Positions 35,251 to 43,216 of a stretch of DNA of 64,000 nucleotides are shown here, in pieces. The DNA lies in NCBI GenBank assembly GCA_963745945.1, contig CAVUZG010000005.1, positions 1 through 64,000 on the forward strand. The letters run 5' to 3'. Made by a program: the position numbers and the translations under genes. Under the pieces are notes generated by a model that was not told where the DNA came from, ran no database searches, and saw nothing but the letters and a program-made list of their open reading frames with translations. This DNA is from DATFVA01 sp963745945 (GTDB lineage: Bacteria; Bacteroidota; Ignavibacteria; Ignavibacteriales; Ignavibacteriaceae). Each line of letters starts with the position of its first letter. Position 1 is the first letter of the stretch.

Positions 35251-35949
35251 TTACGGTGTTGGCGGTTCTTCACTGCCGCCGTTACTGCTGCTGTCTCTTA
35301 TAAAACTCTGATCAAAAAAGTCCATACACCTGTTTACATCCCCTATAAACATACTTGCTATCAGGTGTACGTTTTTCATCAATTCATTTTCAAGACTATC
35401 CCGCTTTACACTTGTATCTGTTTTAGATTCTGCAACCTCGCCTATCTTTTGAAGTTGTGAATCTCTTGCCGATTGATATGTGTTCTTGTAATCCTGGAAC
35501 TCTGTTAGGAAAGGAATACCCAGCGTACCTACATAATTATTTGCCGCAGCTATAAACCTGTCCATCAGCATCTCTATGTTGGCAAGTGTAGCATTGGTGT
35601 ACTCGGTAACACCCCGCGGAAAAAACTCCTGGTACTCGTGCGAGTCTTTACCAAAGTTTCCCCTAACCAATCCTTCCTTTTGGCTAACCGCCTTCTTAAA
35701 GGCTTCCACTGCATTGTTCATTGTTATGGTTAAACCCTGCTGAATTGCGAATTTGGTATCCTCATCCGTCATTGAGCCGTAGTAATCTGTATAGGCGGTT
35801 GTGGTATCGGTTACCATTGTGGTAAATTCACCTCCGGTGTTGTTGGCAACAAGCCTTTGAAGATGCACCTCCGTGAACTTCTTCATATTGTCGTCACTAA
35901 TTTCCCTGGTATCAAAATGGTTTTTAAAGAATGTTGTTAGGTTTATCAT
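35251..35949 (-). CDS. Hypothetical helical protein
   Basis: 232 residues with a near-perfect Shine-Dalgarno (AGGAGG, at 35955-35960 on the plus strand) before ATG 35949 and a strong terminator after the stop, so this is a self-contained, probably well-expressed unit. The sequence is mostly alpha-helical and polar, without signal peptide or TM helix. Ends in a Ser/Gly/Pro/Glu-rich tail (SSSNGGSEEPPTP). I recognise no family. It lies inside the repeat-bounded segment, opposite to its neighbours, between the terminator and the minisatellite. Confidence 0.68.
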   Translation of the reverse strand: MINLTTFFKNHFDTREISDDNMKKFTEVHLQRLVANNTGGEFTTMVTDTTTAYTDYYGSMTDEDTKFAIQQGLTITMNNAVEAFKKAVSQKEGLVRGNFGKDSHEYQEFFPRGVTEYTNATLANIEMLMDRFIAAANNYVGTLGIPFLTEFQDYKNTYQSARDSQLQKIGEVAESKTDTSVKRDSLENELMKNVHLIASMFIGDVNRCMDFFDQSFIRDSSSNGGSEEPPTP

Positions 35950-36088
35950 GGAAACCTCCTTTTAATGAATTGATAAAAAATAAGCGGGAAAACCACCATC
36001 TGCTGGCCCCTTTCCCTACGTCAATTTTAAGAATTTTTTCCTAAAAAAGCCACAAAACAGCAAATTTTGTTTTCAGAAAATCCGGAAT

Positions 36089-36352
36089 AAGGCACTGAGA
36101 TTTCAGAGTGGCATTCGTAAAATTCCGAATAGGGCTCTGAAACTTCAGGGAGGCATTCGTAAAGTTCCGAACAGGGCTCTGAAACTTCAGGGAGGCATTC
36201 GTAAAGTTCCGAACAGGGCTCTGAAACTTCAGGGAGGCATTCGTAAAGTTCCGAATATAGCTTTGAAACTTCAGGATGGCATTCGTAAAGTTCCAAATAG
36301 GGCTCTGAAACTTTAGACTGGTATTCGTAAAATTCCGAACAGGACTTTGAAA
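36089..36352. repeat. 42-bp tandem repeat (minisatellite), about 6.3 copies
   Basis: Units start at 36089, 36131, 36173, 36215, 36257, 36299, with a partial one at 36341. Units 2-4 are identical or nearly so; units 1, 5 and 6 differ at several positions, so homogenisation is strongest in the middle. Each central unit carries two small inverted repeats: CTGAA-AC-TTCAG, and TTCG with CGAA 8 nt apart. A worn half unit precedes the array near 36070. Confidence 0.92.
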
Positions 36353-36396
36353 AATTTGGGTATCATTACAATCAGTTCGATTGAGAAAAAAGAATC

Positions 36397-36482
36397 TTTT
36401 TGTTTTTTATTGATTTAATAAAACAGATAAGGTAATTTATAACCAATTAATTAATTGCGGGTTATCCAGGGAATGCAGACCG
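36397..36482. repeat. 86-bp direct repeat, copy 2
   Basis: Second copy of the repeat at 33197-33282, one mismatch in 86 bp. It ends 185 bp before the WYL-like gene of the Shedu locus. The flanks differ completely on both sides (cgttatga after copy 1, cggcggaa after copy 2), so the boundaries are sharp. Confidence 0.92.
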
Positions 36483-36667
36483 GCGGAACATATCAGTATA
36501 AAAAACCAGGATTGATAATAAATAATTATTGTACTGCAATTGTAAGAATGATAGATAGGAATAGTATTACGATCTATCATCTAAAGCTATAATGAATAAT
36601 TTTATCTAAGTACTAGTTATATATAAATTTATAATTTAAAATATCATCTTTTAACAAGGAGGTTCTA

Positions 36668-37012
36668 ATGAGTACTTCAGAGATATTGAAAAAAGCTATT
36701 GAAATGAAAAAGCCAATTTCTTTTGAATATAATAAAAAAGGAATATTGAGTAAAAGGATTGGTAATCCATATGTTATTTATATTTTTGTATCAGTAGCTG
36801 GAGATAAAAGTACAAAAGTTGACATAGTACAAACTGCAGGGGAATCAGATTCAAAATCTGACAAACCATTTCCAAGTTTTCGTGGATTTCTTGATATAAA
36901 AAATATTCTTAATGTAAAAATACTTGAAGATCAACCCTCATTTGGTCCTCCGTTTCATGAAGATTATGTGCCAAATTCAGATAGATATAAAAACCCTATT
37001 GCAAAAATATAA
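36668..37012 (+). CDS. Small WYL-like protein of the Shedu locus
   Basis: 114 residues. Strong Shine-Dalgarno AAGGAGGT at 36656-36663. The pattern fits the single-domain relatives of WYL proteins: ILKKAIEMKKPISFEYNKKG, then RIGNPYVIYIF (RxxxPh-like), then KVDIVQTAGESDSK, FPSFRGFLDIKNILNVKIL, and a tail DYVPNSDRYKNPIAKI. WYL domains bind ligands or nucleic acid and often regulate phage-defence genes. There is no DNA-binding domain in this protein, so it is more likely a sensor or partner than a repressor. It is 3 bp upstream of the next gene, clearly one operon. The WYL relation is my reading of the pattern; moderate confidence. Confidence 0.65.
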   Translation: MSTSEILKKAIEMKKPISFEYNKKGILSKRIGNPYVIYIFVSVAGDKSTKVDIVQTAGESDSKSDKPFPSFRGFLDIKNILNVKILEDQPSFGPPFHEDYVPNSDRYKNPIAKI

Positions 37013-37015
37013 GAT

Positions 37016-37405
37016 ATGAGTATACCATACCATAAAGAGATATTTTCCAATGGGAAAATAATTTTGAATATCAATTTTTCTGGAATTAAAGAAGATGTTG
37101 TGAGCAAAGAAAATCTTACCATGTCTTTTTATGCATATGAAAAAATATCGGGTAATCCTATCTTCGCTGAAACATTAACTTATGATCATATTAAAAGTAT
37201 TTATGAGCACCTAAATCAGATTTCAATTATTTCAGATCCATCCAAAAATGTCACTGGAAAATTTATCGAGACGTCACCTGATATTATAAAAATTTTAGAA
37301 GGATTTGATAATATTGATCCAAAATTTTTTAAAATGATTCTGGATAAATTGGACGATAAAGAAAAAATCAATAAATTATTAATTTATTGTCTGAAATTGA
37401 ACTGA
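37016..37405 (+). CDS. N-terminal part of a Shedu (SduA) protein, separate frame
   Basis: 129 residues. A beta-rich start (KIILNINFSGIKEDVV, LTMSFYAYEK) is followed by helices (YDHIKSIYEHLNQIS; SPDIIKILEGF; PKFFKMILDKLDDKEKINKLL). This layout is that of the N-terminal domain often joined to DUF4263 nucleases. The frame ends at 37405 with YCLKLN. The next frame, starting 19 bp before this end, continues what looks like the same helical region (SEIELINLTAVHRQNKY). So this is either the separate first subunit of a split nuclease or the front part of one protein broken by a one-base loss near 37386. Confidence 0.65.
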   Translation: MSIPYHKEIFSNGKIILNINFSGIKEDVVSKENLTMSFYAYEKISGNPIFAETLTYDHIKSIYEHLNQISIISDPSKNVTGKFIETSPDIIKILEGFDNIDPKFFKMILDKLDDKEKINKLLIYCLKLN

Positions 37406-38025
37406 TAAATCTAACAGCCGTACATAGGCAAAATAAATATCATAAAGAACTTGAAAACTTGAAGTTACTCTTAGAGTTGGAAGAAAATGAAGATATTGTT
37501 CAAGAAATCGTGAGATATGATAAATTAAGCTCTTATGCTGCAGGTCAACCTGAAAAAATATTCCAAAATTGGATTGAAAAAAACCTTTGGATTTTTGGAG
37601 TTGAATATGTTACAAAATATGATGCAAGAAAAATCGCAATATTTAGTGAAGGTGATTTATTAATGGAATCAATGGACGGCTTTTTAGATTTGATAGAATT
37701 AAAACGCCCAAAATTGGAATATGATATTTTCAAGTATGATACTAGTCATAAAAGTTATTATCCATCTCCAGATATATCAAAAGTAATTGGTCAATGTTTA
37801 TTTTACCTCCAAAAAATGGATGAATATAAAAATAATTTAGAAAAAGAATATAAAGTAAAAATATTAAGACCAAGAATAAAAATAATCGCTGGGAGAACAT
37901 CGAAATTTGTTGATGAACAATTTGAAGCATTACGTATGTTAAACTCAAATTTAAATCACGTACAAATAATTTCATACGATTATTTATTAAGCTGTGGCAA
38001 AAAAATTATAACGAATTATGAATAA
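37387..38025 (+). CDS. sduA: Shedu anti-phage nuclease domain protein (SduA/DUF4263)
   Basis: 212 residues from TTG 37387, overlapping the previous frame by 19 bp. The DUF4263 pattern is clear: PEKIFQNWIEKNLWIFGVEY at about 54-73, then the PD-(D/E)xK core DGFLDLIELKRP (Asp, Glu-x-Lys), then YYPSPDISKVIGQCLFYL, RPRIKIIAGRT, ALRMLNSNLNHVQIISYDYL. Shedu is a single-protein anti-phage system whose nuclease domain cuts DNA. All core residues are present, so the nuclease should be active. The N-terminal part is in the upstream frame. Located next to repeat copy 2, as defence genes in accessory regions often are. Confidence 0.88.
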   Translation: MSEIELINLTAVHRQNKYHKELENLKLLLELEENEDIVQEIVRYDKLSSYAAGQPEKIFQNWIEKNLWIFGVEYVTKYDARKIAIFSEGDLLMESMDGFLDLIELKRPKLEYDIFKYDTSHKSYYPSPDISKVIGQCLFYLQKMDEYKNNLEKEYKVKILRPRIKIIAGRTSKFVDEQFEALRMLNSNLNHVQIISYDYLLSCGKKIITNYE

Positions 38026-38191
38026 ATAAGTTTTTACTTACTTGTACCTATTAACACACTGGACACATATCAAGCAAATCAACCAGACACCCAGCCAGAG
38101 GCTAGCAGGCAAGTTTGGCATTTGAGTAAATAAAATAAATTTCTTGTTTTGGGCGGTTGGTTAAAAGCAACATAGTTAGGTTCTAAATCAA

Positions 38192-38362
38192 ATGTTAAAA
38201 ATCAATTATATAATTAATCTTTTTGTTTTATTCGCTTCTGTCTATGTTTACTTAAGACGCAAAGACCTTGTTAAACTGCAGGATAAAATATTAGGTAAAG
38301 GTACACCGACATTTACATCCCAAAGAAGAGAATTGATTATTCAAAGTATTTCTAAAAAATAG
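38192..38362 (+). CDS. Small single-pass membrane protein (56 aa)
   Basis: ATG 38192 to TAG 38362. Residues 5-20 (NYIINLFVLFASVYVY) form one TM helix, then a basic patch (LRRKDLVKLQDK) and a polar tail. It sits between the Shedu gene and the DUF3795 remnant. No Shine-Dalgarno is evident and no family recognised. The hydrophobic start followed by a positive cluster is coherent, but a chance frame cannot be excluded. Confidence 0.3.
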   Translation: MLKINYIINLFVLFASVYVYLRRKDLVKLQDKILGKGTPTFTSQRRELIIQSISKK

Positions 38363-38388
38363 AGCAAATAAAATAGATTGATAACGTA

Positions 38389-38538
38389 ATGCCACTAACA
38401 AATATTCTAACAGCACCCTGCGGAATGAACTGCGGGATTTGTATGGCTTATTTAAGGGAGAGGAATAAATGCTGCGGATGCAGAATAGAAGATACCGCTA
38501 AACCGGTTACCCGGCTAAGATGTAAAATCAAAAATTAA
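38389..38538 (+). CDS. Truncated DUF3795-like cysteine-rich protein
   Basis: ATG 38389 to TAA 38538, 49 residues: TAPCGMNCGICMAYLRERNK, then CCGCR, and RLRCKIKN at the end. This is the start of the DUF3795 family (CGxxCxxC, then KCxGCR), a small metal-binding protein normally over 100 residues. The frame stops just where the third cysteine group should follow (CxIxNC). It is either a remnant cut by the neighbouring convergent gene, whose stop is 9 bp away, or a short natural form. Confidence 0.6.
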   Translation: MPLTNILTAPCGMNCGICMAYLRERNKCCGCRIEDTAKPVTRLRCKIKN

Positions 38539-38547
38539 TTCATTCTT

Positions 38548-41500
38548 CTAAAATCCCTGCATAAAATTAAACTCCCACAGCCAGCCTTTTCCCGGTCTGT
38601 TAATCGGTTTAACGTAATCAACTTCAGCAATAAAAAACCCGAAGAGATTTATTCGTGCAACAAGTCCCGTACTGCTGACGGGTTTTCTGTCACCCCCGGC
38701 AAACCACGGTTTATCAGCATGATCCCAGGCAAGACCGCTATCAAAAAATCCTCCAAATTCAATCGGGAGAAATCCATAATATCCTTTGCCGATTCCGAAT
38801 AACCCGAGCAGCGGAAATCTGAGTTCAACATTTGCAACAATAAGTTTACTTCCCACAATCCTGTTGAATGTGGATGAATTGTTAGAATATTCCTGAGAGG
38901 AAAAAGAACCATATTGGTAGCCGCGGACAAGATCAGGGTACCCGAGGAATAAAGGGTATAACCGGGCATCATCAGCGCTTCTTCCATACCTGCCAAGATG
39001 CAGAATTCTTCCTGCAATTGTAAATGGTCTTACTGGCATAAAGTATTCACGGTAATCTGCAAGCAGGTTTGTCCAAACAAGAGTTCCAACGTATTGATCT
39101 GCTTCAAGGCGATAACGTGTTCCGAGTATCGGGCTTGTTGCGCCGAAGTAACTGTCATCATAAACAAGAGCTGCACTACCTGTGGCAAGATTTATTGCAG
39201 AGGGTGATGCGAGGTCTTCTGTTTTATTTTCGAGCAATGCACCTGAGTTCACAGAAACCGCCTGGGTCTGCAATGTATTGTTGTAACTGATATTCTGATA
39301 GCCGCCGGTAAATTCAACTCTCATAACCGGATTTATAGGATACATTAATATCCCGGTTAATTCCCTGTGTGTTTCCTGGTAAATAACTGTCTGCTGAAGG
39401 TAAGCTGTCTCTCCGTTTACATTTGCATACCCGGCACCAAAGCCGAGATAGATCAGGGGCAACTGCTGGGCGGCAACTCCCCAGTTCCATCTTTGAGCAG
39501 TGTTAAGGTAACCGGCGAAAGCGGAGATTGAGTTAAAGAATGAAATACCCGGATTCGTCTGAACCTGCAGCGCAGTTGAAAGTGTGTAGTCGGACAGCAT
39601 ATCACTCCATAGCAAAGAAATTCCGCCGCCTACATACGTTCCGAACCTGTCTATTCCGGCAGCAACTGAAGGCTGGCTTATTCCTGTTAGCGAAAGAGAA
39701 GGGGAGTAATTACTTACTGTAAAACTACTGTCGGAAATTAATCCATATTTTGGATCAGCAAAACTATTAACAAGCAAATTAGATTCTCTTGTTTCAGGGG
39801 GAAGAATTGCAGGATTTGATCCGGTCAGTTCGATTGGCTTTACAGGGTTAATCTGGTTGAACCTGTAAATATTATACTTTCTTTTTTCGAAAATACTTAC
39901 AACTATCTGATCATTTTCACCTGCTACCGAAAGTGCAGGGCTGATATCGGTTATTCCTGTTATACCAACAAACAAGTTAGTTAGTTGAGTAATCTTACTG
40001 GAGTCTAATTCAATCTTATAAAGATTTGTAATTCCCTGCGGTGCTGATAAAAAATAAATGCTCTTTCCATCGTGAGACCATTGAGGATTAATGTTTTTTA
40101 CATCTTTAAATGTATTAATCTCAGTTATTTTTCCGTTACTAGGATCAAGCAGAGCCAACTGGTAATTCCCTATATCCAGATCATTTAAATTTGTTGTAAA
40201 CCTGTCTGTAGCAAATACTATCTTACTTCCGTCGGGAGACCACGACGGCTGAATTTCTGCATAATAATCATTTGTAATTCTTTTTAAAGTGTCAGTTTCA
40301 AGATCATATATAAACAGATCTGTTAACCCTCCCTCAATTCCCGAAAAAACAATATGTCTTCCATCGGGGGACCAGGAAGGATTTAGAACTTCCCCGAGAT
40401 TTTTAAATCTTTTTTCTTTTTCAATATCACCCGTATGAGTATTTATGATTGAGAGAATTGGTCTTCCTTTTGTAACCGCGGGAAAAACAAATCTATCTCC
40501 GGCAGGATTCCATGACCCGGCTGAGTTTATAAACTCAAGACTCTCAAGATGGGGATCCAGTTCGGTGCTTAAAATTGTTCTTTTAATTTTTCCGGTTTCA
40601 GCATCTGCAAGGAAGAGATCAATGGCGAAGAGATTTTTTGAAGAGAAGAAAACAAGGTTCTTGCCATCAGGACTAAGAACGGGTGCAATATTTAAATCTC
40701 CTCCGTTATCAGACGAAATTATTTTTTTTCCATAGTCTGATGGTCTTTTAGTCTCGTTCTTTAGTGAATCATACTGAGTATGTAATGACTGTGCCCATAA
40801 TTTTGAAAGTGAATCAGTTGAGACGTGGAAGAGAGTATCAATTGCGTCATTAACATTACCAAGATAAGCCGAAGTTGTAAGCAGATCAGCAATTTTCTTA
40901 TCACCCCATTTACCTGCTATATAAGCCAGCAATGCATCACCGTAACGGTAGGGGAAATACTCAGGGTTTGTCAGATCATCAATAGTTGGTATTTCATTAA
41001 GCACCGCATCTCTCATCCACATAGCTGTAAACGGATCATCCGGCCCAAGTGTGAGAAACTCGGCCATACCTTCTACAAACCATAGCGGAAGTTTTGATAA
41101 TGAAGGTGCCTGTCCTCCGAAAGTACTTTTCATTGCTCCGGTAATATCGTATTGAAAAGCGTGTATCAGCTCATGCCCGATAACGTGATTTGTTTCACCT
41201 AAAGGACCGGCTAAAGGCAGTACTATTCTGCGTCTTAAAGGTTCGGTAACACCACCAACTCCTTCAGGGATTTGTCCGGATATTATATTTGTCTGAACAA
41301 ACTGTGGAAAACTTCCGTACAAAACGAGAGGCTGTTTACCATGAAGTGAATCTCCGAAAAAGAATGATTGTCTCTTATACCAGCGTTCAGCCATTAGGGC
41401 TGCTAGGTGAGCCCCTTTAGCTTCTTCAGGGTAAAAATAAATATCAAAATTGGGTGTGTGTAAAATCTTAAATTGAAAATCATAATACTGAACTTTATTC

Positions 41501-41589
41501 CTTCCGAAATATTGTGCATTAGAAATATCAGAAAAGAAGATTACAAACAAACTAAATAATAAAAAGCTTAAGGAACTGATACGTAACAT
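38548..41589 (-). CDS. Giant outer membrane protein: HExxH peptidase-like, TolB-type propeller, Omp85-like barrel
   Basis: 1013 residues. A signal peptide (about 1-25) is followed by a gluzincin-like domain with HELIHAFQYD near 138 and a downstream Glu in FVEGMAEFLTLG, the Peptidase_MA pattern. Next are TolB/WD40-like PD40 repeats (about 285-570; repeated WSPDGR or WSHDGK boxes such as NPSWSPDGRHIVFSG and QPSWSPDGSKIVFAT). The C-terminal about 370 residues form a bacterial surface antigen (D15) barrel ending in WEFNFMQGF. The three parts would join protease, propeller and barrel in one chain in the outer membrane. It is transcribed away from the next genes. Confidence 0.88.
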   Translation of the reverse strand: MLRISSLSFLLFSLFVIFFSDISNAQYFGRNKVQYYDFQFKILHTPNFDIYFYPEEAKGAHLAALMAERWYKRQSFFFGDSLHGKQPLVLYGSFPQFVQTNIISGQIPEGVGGVTEPLRRRIVLPLAGPLGETNHVIGHELIHAFQYDITGAMKSTFGGQAPSLSKLPLWFVEGMAEFLTLGPDDPFTAMWMRDAVLNEIPTIDDLTNPEYFPYRYGDALLAYIAGKWGDKKIADLLTTSAYLGNVNDAIDTLFHVSTDSLSKLWAQSLHTQYDSLKNETKRPSDYGKKIISSDNGGDLNIAPVLSPDGKNLVFFSSKNLFAIDLFLADAETGKIKRTILSTELDPHLESLEFINSAGSWNPAGDRFVFPAVTKGRPILSIINTHTGDIEKEKRFKNLGEVLNPSWSPDGRHIVFSGIEGGLTDLFIYDLETDTLKRITNDYYAEIQPSWSPDGSKIVFATDRFTTNLNDLDIGNYQLALLDPSNGKITEINTFKDVKNINPQWSHDGKSIYFLSAPQGITNLYKIELDSSKITQLTNLFVGITGITDISPALSVAGENDQIVVSIFEKRKYNIYRFNQINPVKPIELTGSNPAILPPETRESNLLVNSFADPKYGLISDSSFTVSNYSPSLSLTGISQPSVAAGIDRFGTYVGGGISLLWSDMLSDYTLSTALQVQTNPGISFFNSISAFAGYLNTAQRWNWGVAAQQLPLIYLGFGAGYANVNGETAYLQQTVIYQETHRELTGILMYPINPVMRVEFTGGYQNISYNNTLQTQAVSVNSGALLENKTEDLASPSAINLATGSAALVYDDSYFGATSPILGTRYRLEADQYVGTLVWTNLLADYREYFMPVRPFTIAGRILHLGRYGRSADDARLYPLFLGYPDLVRGYQYGSFSSQEYSNNSSTFNRIVGSKLIVANVELRFPLLGLFGIGKGYYGFLPIEFGGFFDSGLAWDHADKPWFAGGDRKPVSSTGLVARINLFGFFIAEVDYVKPINRPGKGWLWEFNFMQGF

Positions 41590-41725
41590 TTTTAATCCTA
41601 ATAAATTTGTCAGTAAAAAATTATAGAAAAAACCGGATTAAGTGGTGATAACTGTCAAAGTTGATGGCGAAGGATAAATAAATAGTAATAGAATCTTTAA
41701 TAATATTTTCCCATCTTATACTTAT

Positions 41726-42028
41726 ATGAAAATCAATCTTGATAAAATTTTACTATTTATTCTTCTCTCTACAGCAAATGGTTTAAGCGCGTGTGAGGAT
41801 TCTGGTTCAGTTTCTCATAATCAGGAGTTTACGCTGATTATTGGACAAAAAATCTCTGATGATGAAACAGCAGACAAGATTATTGAATTAAATAGGAATC
41901 TTTCCCCGAAAGAAATGGATTTTGAAAGATATAAAATTCAATTTGTGGGATTGGATCCTTACCCTGTATTAAATAAGAAAATTCAGCCGGAAAATTACCG
42001 GATCAGAGTCATAGTGAAAAGTTTATAA
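41726..42028 (+). CDS. Small hypothetical lipoprotein
   Basis: 100 residues. Signal with a likely lipidated cysteine (ILLSTANGLSAC). The mature part is about 75 residues, charged, with a helix (DETADKIIELNRN) and a beta end (YRIRVIVKSL). The segment DDETADKIIELNRNLSPKEM is suggestive of a peptidase-inhibitor-like fold, but I cannot assign it. Next gene is 188 bp on. Confidence 0.55.
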   Translation: MKINLDKILLFILLSTANGLSACEDSGSVSHNQEFTLIIGQKISDDETADKIIELNRNLSPKEMDFERYKIQFVGLDPYPVLNKKIQPENYRIRVIVKSL

Positions 42029-42216
42029 TTCACTTAAAATGAGCAATTTTCATTCTTATTTTAAGACACACTCCGTAAAAAATGCAAGTTAAATAATTTA
42101 TCTTAACATATTTAGTAGATTTTTTATACATTTAAGTACGAAAAAAAGTGTTGATTGCTATGGCTAGATACGAAATATTTTCTTATAATCTATCACTTCT
42201 TTGTAAATAAATTTAT

Positions 42217-43203
42217 ATGCCCGAGGAAAAAATTAAAAGTATAATCTTTTTTGTACTTATTTCAGGCATACTAGCTCTGAATTCCTGTGATGCACCCAGA
42301 GAAAATCCTTTGGATCCGAATTCAAAAGATAATCTTCTCGGAACAATTGATGGAACTGTTCAGACATTTAGTCTGCCTTATACACCCATTAATAATGTTG
42401 CAGTACTCTGGAAACCCGGAAACATACTTGTATTTACTGATACAAGCGGAAACTTCACAATACCAAATATTAAAACTGAAAACGGGACATTAATATTTAC
42501 TAAAGAAGGATATCATACTGATACCGTTCAGGTTACCTGGGATAATGCCAGGAAAATTTCTAAAGAAGTTAACCTTAATAAGATTCCTTTACTGGATAGC
42601 CTGTCTATTTACACTGTTGTAATGAATCTTTTAAATCCCCAATCACAGATGTCGGAATTGGTTTTTCACGCTAAAATAGTTGATGTCGATAACGATATCG
42701 ACACTGTTTCTGTTTTAAATGATCAGATAGGATTAATGAAAACTATGGATTTTAATGTTGCTTCAAAAACCTACCAGGCTGTTTTAACAACAGATGAGCT
42801 GAACCTGAATAGTATAGAAGAAACGATCGGATTGGAATTTGATTTTAGGGTTAGAGACGTTCTTGGAGATATATACATTCTGCATGGAGGAGGTGTTTCC
42901 AGGATTATACAGGACCAGGTTGTAGGATTGCAACCGGATAACGATATGACAATAAATTCATTACCATTCAATCTTGATTGGAATAGCACTGACCCCGGGT
43001 ATTCATTTCATTATAAGGTTGAAGTTTATACAAATGATGTAGCGAACCCTCAATTAGTATTAAGTCAGGATAATATTTCATCACAAGATACAACTTACCT
43101 GGTAAACACTATGGATGCAGGAAATTACTGGTGGGTTGTCTGGATAGTTGATGATTTTAATAATATGGCGAGATCGTTACCTGCGACTTTTATAGTTCAA
43201 TAA
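42217..43203 (+). CDS. Lipoprotein with carboxypeptidase-regulatory-like domain
   Basis: 328 residues. Lipobox ILALNSC at about 18-24, then PLDPNS, a motif common after the Cys of surface lipoproteins in this group. An N-terminal beta domain (about 42-115: GTIDGTVQTF, then FTDTSGNFTIPNIKTENGTL, IFTKEGYHTDTVQV) is of the carboxypeptidase-regulatory-like type. The rest is beta-rich with no recognised family. It is 13 bp before the sigma-54 activator gene, so probably in one operon with it and the kinase. Confidence 0.75.
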   Translation: MPEEKIKSIIFFVLISGILALNSCDAPRENPLDPNSKDNLLGTIDGTVQTFSLPYTPINNVAVLWKPGNILVFTDTSGNFTIPNIKTENGTLIFTKEGYHTDTVQVTWDNARKISKEVNLNKIPLLDSLSIYTVVMNLLNPQSQMSELVFHAKIVDVDNDIDTVSVLNDQIGLMKTMDFNVASKTYQAVLTTDELNLNSIEETIGLEFDFRVRDVLGDIYILHGGGVSRIIQDQVVGLQPDNDMTINSLPFNLDWNSTDPGYSFHYKVEVYTNDVANPQLVLSQDNISSQDTTYLVNTMDAGNYWWVVWIVDDFNNMARSLPATFIVQ

Positions 43204-43216
43204 TGGAGATGATAGT

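Larger units (their letters stand above)
35950..36667. other. Long intergenic region with minisatellite and repeat copy 2
   Basis: About 720 bp between divergently transcribed genes. It contains the 42-bp minisatellite (36089-36352), repeat copy 2 (36397-36482), and a unique AT-rich stretch (36483-36655) that should hold the promoter of the WYL-like/Shedu operon. An open frame can be read through the minisatellite on the minus strand (36027-36296). It has no Shine-Dalgarno and only reflects the repeat length being a multiple of three. Confidence 0.55.

Noticed and set aside
36027..36296. 89-residue open frame on the minus strand through the minisatellite
   Set aside because: The frame is open only because the repeat unit is 42 bp, a multiple of three. 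There is no Shine-Dalgarno, and the protein would be a low-complexity repeat.
33197..36482. Insertion sequence or transposon bounded by the 86-bp repeats
   Set aside because: The repeats are direct and not inverted at their ends, and there is no transposase gene between them. I keep it only as a repeat-bounded cassette.
35079..38181. Integron attC-like half sites: GTATAAC at 35079-35085 after the DUF4156 gene and GTTAGGT at 38175-38181 just before the small gene at 38192
   Set aside because: Neither half has a matching partner box or paired arms at a suitable distance, and there is no integrase gene. Single 7-bp matches are expected by chance.
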